Below are positions 60,425 through 64,000 of a DNA stretch of 64,000 bases, piece after piece. This stretch comes from Halovenus carboxidivorans (GTDB taxonomy: Archaea; Halobacteriota; Halobacteria; Halobacteriales; Haloarculaceae): contig NZ_WUUT01000001.1 of the NCBI RefSeq assembly GCF_009831575.1, positions 891,345 through 955,344 on the forward strand, read 5' to 3'. Made by a program: the position numbers and the translations under genes. Below the pieces are notes generated by a model that had not been told where the DNA came from, made no database searches, and was given only the letters and a program-made list of their open reading frames with translations. Numbering within the stretch: position 1 is the stretch's first letter; each line of letters opens with the position of its first letter.

Positions 60425-61510
60425 GCGAGCGGAGTCGAGCGCGTCGAGGATCGCCTCGGGGAGTTTCTCCGGCGGATGGACCCCGTCGACGGCCCCCGTC
60501 TCAATGGCGTGTTCCGGCATCGATCCGATACTCGCGGTCTCCGGTTTCTGTGCCAGGACGGTCCCGCCAGCGTCGGCAATCCGTTCCGCACCGGCGGCAC
60601 CGTCCCGCCCCATCCCGGAGAGCACGACGCCGACGAGCCGTCCGTCGACGGCGTTCGCACCCGATTCGAGGGTCACGTCCGCGGCCGGGCGGACGCTGTG
60701 GACTGGCGGGTCGTCCGTCAGCGAGACGAGCAGGCGATCGCCCAGATCCCGGTCGAGTTCGAGGTGGTGGCCTCCCCGGGCGACGACCGCCTCGTTCGGC
60801 CCGACCCGGTCCCCGTCGGTGGCTTCCCGGACGTCTAGGGCGGCGATCTTGTCCAACCGAGCGGCGAAGCGGTCGGTGAACTGCTCGGGCATGTGCTGGA
60901 CGATGATCGTCCGCAGTCCGACGGTCCCGGGTAAGGCTCCGAGGACCGTCTGGATCTCCGAGGGGCCGCCGGTCGACGCCGCGACGAACAGCGTCGGCGG
61001 CGTCTTCCACTCGGCCGCGGCGAGATCCGGCGCGGAGAGCCGTTCGGGTGTCGTCACCGGTGCGGCGGCCTCGGCCGGCACCGACGCGCCACCCGACTCG
61101 GCCTGTGTCGGCCCGACGTCCGCCCGGGCGACGACGCTCACCAACTCGACGAGGTCGTCCGCGTACTCGACGAGGCTGGCGGTCACCTCGCCGTCCGGCT
61201 TTCGCATGAAATCGACGGCTCCCGCGTCCAGCGCGTCCAGCGTCGTGTCCGCCCCCTCTTCGGTGTATCGACTCAGCATCAACACCGGCGTCGGGTCGGT
61301 CGACATCAACTCACTCACCGCTTCGATGCCGTCCATCCCCGGCATCTTCACGTCCATCGTCACCACGTCGGGCCGGTGTTCGCGGACGGCCGCGACGCCT
61401 GTTTTCCCGTTTTCGGCCTCCGCGACGACTGTGTGGCCTCCTTCCTCCAGAATCTCGCGGATCTGCACCCGCATGAACTGCGAGTCGTCCACGACGGCGA
61501 CCTCAGCCAT
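60419..61510 (-). CDS. cheB: Chemotaxis protein-glutamate methylesterase
   Basis: The 363-residue CheB joins a receiver (phosphoacceptor Asp in VVTMDVKMPGMDGIEAV) to a methylesterase with the catalytic Ser in 'FVAASTGGPSEIQTVLGAL', His in 'TIIVQHMPEQFTDRFAARLD' and Asp in 'GVVLSGMGRDGAAGAERIAD'. It demethylates transducers such as the soluble one at 2302. No cheA, cheR or cheY is visible near it, though the neighbours are signalling genes. It is separated by 47 bp from the histidine kinase upstream. Confidence 0.95.
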   Translation of the reverse strand: MAEVAVVDDSQFMRVQIREILEEGGHTVVAEAENGKTGVAAVREHRPDVVTMDVKMPGMDGIEAVSELMSTDPTPVLMLSRYTEEGADTTLDALDAGAVDFMRKPDGEVTASLVEYADDLVELVSVVARADVGPTQAESGGASVPAEAAAPVTTPERLSAPDLAAAEWKTPPTLFVAASTGGPSEIQTVLGALPGTVGLRTIIVQHMPEQFTDRFAARLDKIAALDVREATDGDRVGPNEAVVARGGHHLELDRDLGDRLLVSLTDDPPVHSVRPAADVTLESGANAVDGRLVGVVLSGMGRDGAAGAERIADAGGTVLAQKPETASIGSMPEHAIETGAVDGVHPPEKLPEAILDALDSARL

Positions 61511-61557
61511 CGGTCACCTCTCGGGTCGGCGTGTGTCCCATCATCTTTGCCCCCCAG

Positions 61558-62688
61558 TCACCACGTCTCGGTTCTGATTTCGACCCGCGTGCCGGCAGAC
61601 TCACCGAGGCTCACCTCCCAGTCGAGCGCTCCCGCGGCTTCCTCGACGAGGGCGAGGCCGTTGCCTTCGCGCTCGGAGACAGTTGTGTAGCCGCGGCCGA
61701 AGACGTACTCCCGTTCGTCTTCGGGGATACCCGCCCCGTCGTCCTCGACGTAGAATCCCTCTCCGTCGGGTAACGGGCCGACTGTGACCGTCCTCTCTCC
61801 CTCCGTGTGCACGACGGCGTTCTCGAGCAGCTGGTTGAGCAACATCCGGAGTCGTTCCGGTTCGGCGTACACCGTCATCGGTTCGACCTCCAGCGAGGCC
61901 GCCGGATCGTCGAGCAGGTCCCAGCACTCCCGGGCGAGCACCTCCAGATCGAGTTCCGAGCGCTCGTCGAGTTCCCGACCGGCTTTGACGAAGAGCACCC
62001 CCTCGTCGGCCAGCCCCTCGATCTGTTCCAGCGCCGATTCGACGTGTTCGATATGCTCGCTCTCACAGTCCATCCGAACGAGATCGAGCCGTCCGGCGGC
62101 GACGTTGATCGGATTGCCGAGGTCGTGCGAGACCAGCGAGCGCAGATCTTCGAGTCGCTCGCGCTCCCTGTCGAGTTCTCGTTCGGCCGTCCGACACTCG
62201 AACCCGGTCGCGAGGAGGTCGCTGATTCGCTCGAACGTCTCGGCCGTCTCCCCGTGTGAGATGTCGCCGTCCGTGTACAGGTGCAAGACGGCAGTACCGT
62301 CGAACGCGGGCAGCGGAATCGCGACCACCGACGCGGCCCCGGCTATCTCGCCGGCACCGCGGAGTCGGTTGTACTCGGGACTGTCCTCGGCCGGGAGGAT
62401 CTGCACTGCTCCCGACGCCAGGGCGCTCTCGGTCGTCGAGTCGGTCAGCCCCGTAATCGTCTCGGGGACCGCCGGTGAACCCGCGTGAATCCTGACTGTC
62501 CCGTCGGTACGTCCGGTCCGCCCGATCCAGGCAGCCCTGTTTTCGGGTGGGTCGGTGAGTGCGTCCGGAACCGTGTGGCCGAGCGACGCCCTGTCGTCCG
62601 CCTCCGTCACGGCTCGGGAGACGGCGGTGAGCGTATCGAGGAGCCACGCTTCTGGCCGTCGGCCGCCCGATTCGTCGGCTGTTCCCAT
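61558..62688 (-). CDS. GAF-domain histidine kinase
   Basis: The 376-residue kinase has a GAF-type sensor (about 1-165), then the H-box 'LRSLVSHDLGNPINVAAGRL', N-box 'LLNQLLENAVVHTEGE' and G-box 'VEDDGAGIPEDEREYVFGRG'. The ATG at 62688 is preferred over one nine codons upstream. No membrane segment is visible, so it senses a cytoplasmic signal. Its product lies between the HalX regulator and cheB, so it may control motility. Confidence 0.9.
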   Translation of the reverse strand: MGTADESGGRRPEAWLLDTLTAVSRAVTEADDRASLGHTVPDALTDPPENRAAWIGRTGRTDGTVRIHAGSPAVPETITGLTDSTTESALASGAVQILPAEDSPEYNRLRGAGEIAGAASVVAIPLPAFDGTAVLHLYTDGDISHGETAETFERISDLLATGFECRTAERELDRERERLEDLRSLVSHDLGNPINVAAGRLDLVRMDCESEHIEHVESALEQIEGLADEGVLFVKAGRELDERSELDLEVLARECWDLLDDPAASLEVEPMTVYAEPERLRMLLNQLLENAVVHTEGERTVTVGPLPDGEGFYVEDDGAGIPEDEREYVFGRGYTTVSEREGNGLALVEEAAGALDWEVSLGESAGTRVEIRTETW

Positions 62689-62732
62689 GCTACAACTACC
62701 CGTCCCGAACGACAAAATACCCTTCCCTTGCG

Positions 62733-63302
62733 CTACTGCTCGGAACCGATCATCTCGAAGACATCGTCTAGCTCCGACCGTTCCATCTCCCCGACGAGGT
62801 CGTGTGTCTCCGCCCGGAGTCGGTCGCGCCTCTCGACGAGTGAGCTGTACTCCTCGTGGTGTTCGAGCCGGGAGTCGGTCATCTCCGCTTCCAGCGTGGC
62901 GATCTTCTGGGTGACGCGGTAGAGTTCGTTCAGCCGCTGGTCGTACGCCCCCATCTCCGCGAGTCGACCGACGACCTCCCGGAGTTCGGACTCGTCGACC
63001 GGCTTCGAGATGTAGTGGTCGAATGGCATCTCGACGATCTCGAACTCCGGCGCGACGGCGGTGACCATGGCCACACGGCAGTCGTACCCCTCGGCGCGGA
63101 TCCGCTCTAACACCTCGTCGCCGGACATCTCGGGCATGTGCCGGTCCAGCAACACCACGTCGACCTCGTCGCTGATCTGTTCGAGGGCCTCGGCGCCGCC
63201 GGTCGCCGTCAGCACCTCGAACTCGTCTCCCAGCCAGATATCGAACGCCTGGACGACGCGTTCCTCGTCGTCGACCGCGAGGACGAGCGGGCGCTCGCTC
63301 AT
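62733..63302 (-). CDS. HalX-domain response regulator
   Basis: The 189-residue protein has a receiver domain (VLAVDDEERVVQAFDIWL; phosphoacceptor in 'VVLLDRHMPEMSGDEVL') and a C-terminal HalX helix region (about 115-189, 'YDQRLNELYRVTQKIATLEA'). HalX is a haloarchaeal output module of unknown mechanism. The gene overlaps the partial histidine kinase by 4 bp, which is therefore its likely cognate kinase. Confidence 0.93.
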   Translation of the reverse strand: MSERPLVLAVDDEERVVQAFDIWLGDEFEVLTATGGAEALEQISDEVDVVLLDRHMPEMSGDEVLERIRAEGYDCRVAMVTAVAPEFEIVEMPFDHYISKPVDESELREVVGRLAEMGAYDQRLNELYRVTQKIATLEAEMTDSRLEHHEEYSSLVERRDRLRAETHDLVGEMERSELDDVFEMIGSEQ

Positions 63303-64000
63303 GTTCGCACCTCGAATCGCGCCCCGCCGGACGCGCTTTCGGTCGCGCTGATCTCCCAGCCGTGGGCCTCTGCGATCTCTGCGACGATGCTCAGCCCGAA
63401 TCCGGTCCCGTCCTCGTTGGTCGTGTAGCCGTACTCGAACAGCTGGTCGGCGTCGGTGTCACCGAACCCCGTGCCGTCGTCGGCGACGTAGAATCCTTCC
63501 CCGTCCGCGAGCGGGCCTATCTCGACGGTGAGCGTCGCCGGGTCGTCCGCCGCGGACGAGCGACCGTGCTCGACGGCGTTCCGGAACAGGTTTCCGAACA
63601 GCGCCTCCAACCGCTCCGGATCCGCCGAGACGGTCGGCAGTGACTCCCCGAACGTGAGCGTCGCGCCGTCGGTGTCGGCCGTCGACCACGCCCGTTCACT
63701 GACCTCGCGCAGATCGACTGGCTCCGTCTCGCCGACCGCCTGACCCTGCTTGGCCAGTGAGAGCACGTCTTCGATCAGCCGCTCCATCCGGTCGTGGATC
63801 TCGTCGAGTTCCTCCAGCGCCTCCTCGTCGCCCGCTTTCGCGACGGCCGTCGTCGCTTTGGCTGCCTGCAGGGGGTCTCGGAGGTCGTGTGAGACAAGAC
63901 TCGCGAACTGCTCTAGGCGCTCGTTCTGGCGTTCGAGTTCGCGCTGCTGCTCGACGCGCTCGGAGATGTCCCGCATGATCCCCGAGAAGATCCGTTTCCC
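63299..64000 (-). CDS. PAS histidine kinase, 5' end outside the window
   Basis: The visible 233 residues start at the window edge with GKRIFSGIMRDISERVEQQR, the end of a PAS domain. Then follow the H-box 'FASLVSHDLRDPLQAAK', N-box 'FGNLFRNAVEHG' and G-box 'VADDGTGFGDTDADQLFEYG'. The stop overlaps the HalX regulator start by 4 bp, so both form a two-component pair. The sensor region is outside the window. Confidence 0.93.
   Translation of the reverse strand, partial: GKRIFSGIMRDISERVEQQRELERQNERLEQFASLVSHDLRDPLQAAKATTAVAKAGDEEALEELDEIHDRMERLIEDVLSLAKQGQAVGETEPVDLREVSERAWSTADTDGATLTFGESLPTVSADPERLEALFGNLFRNAVEHGRSSAADDPATLTVEIGPLADGEGFYVADDGTGFGDTDADQLFEYGYTTNEDGTGFGLSIVAEIAEAHGWEISATESASGGARFEVRT

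Overview
This window is chromosomal DNA of an extremely halophilic archaeon (class Halobacteria). The proteins are very acidic, the DNA is GC-rich with strong G/C third positions, and many starts have almost no leader with a TATA-like box about 25-30 bp upstream. Family content agrees: haloarchaeal DpsA, a HalX response regulator, transcription factor S, aIF5B-type IF-2, a CDC48-type ATPase, a TrmB regulator, a PurN-AICAR transformylase fusion without the IMP cyclohydrolase domain, and many small zinc-finger proteins. I cannot name the genus. I saw no rRNA, tRNA or CRISPR array. About 70 genes are supported, mostly core or conserved accessory genes, with one small decayed insertion.

Layout. 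0-9 kb: dpsA, a thiamine-binding-like protein, a drug/metabolite transporter, a soluble chemotaxis transducer, small proteins, and two cis-prenyltransferase-family genes with complementary sequence features. 9-17.4 kb: siroheme/heme genes (precorrin-2 dehydrogenase, hemA), pterin dehydratase, an ABC exporter whose permease ends in a CPBP protease domain, an RNase H-fold protein, larC and a universal stress protein. 17.4-23 kb: cdc48, a 62-bp inverted repeat enclosing a degenerate gene, the purN-purH fusion and a PAP2 phosphatase. 23-32.5 kb: an R2-like oxidase, a renalase-like flavoprotein, thiC, an esterase, an SDR, thiM-thiE, riboflavin synthase and a UvrD-type helicase. 32.5-37.5 kb: small regulators and zinc proteins, TFS, a ribbon-helix-helix/coiled-coil protein and a RecA-like protein with a broken P-loop. 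37.6-47 kb: uracil permease, beta-RFAP synthase, sufS, an AEC transporter, enoyl-CoA hydratase, two aldo/keto reductases and a dipeptide-epimerase-like enolase. 47-54.5 kb: an atypical receiver-GAF protein with a RecA-like partner, TrmB, IF-2, a GIY-YIG-like protein and a HAD phosphatase. 55-58.5 kb: a siroheme nitrite/sulfite reductase overlapping an FrhB/FpoF-like iron-sulfur flavoprotein. 58.5-64 kb: a JAMM-like protein, an RHH protein, a PiT phosphate transporter and a signalling cluster (CheB, two histidine kinases, HalX regulator).

How parts fit together. HemA and precorrin-2 dehydrogenase supply the tetrapyrrole route to siroheme, the cofactor of the reductase at 55 kb. That reductase shares an 11-bp gene overlap with a protein resembling F420-dehydrogenase subunits, suggesting an F420H2-driven two-subunit nitrite or sulfite reductase, the most interesting system here. 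dpsA and sufS, both iron-related, carry palindromes of the same form (TTTYGG-N4-CCRAAA) next to their promoters, suggesting one metal-responsive regulator. The two cis-prenyltransferase-like genes look like the catalytic and RxG-bearing subunits of a heteromeric polyprenyl diphosphate synthase for lipid-linked glycosylation.
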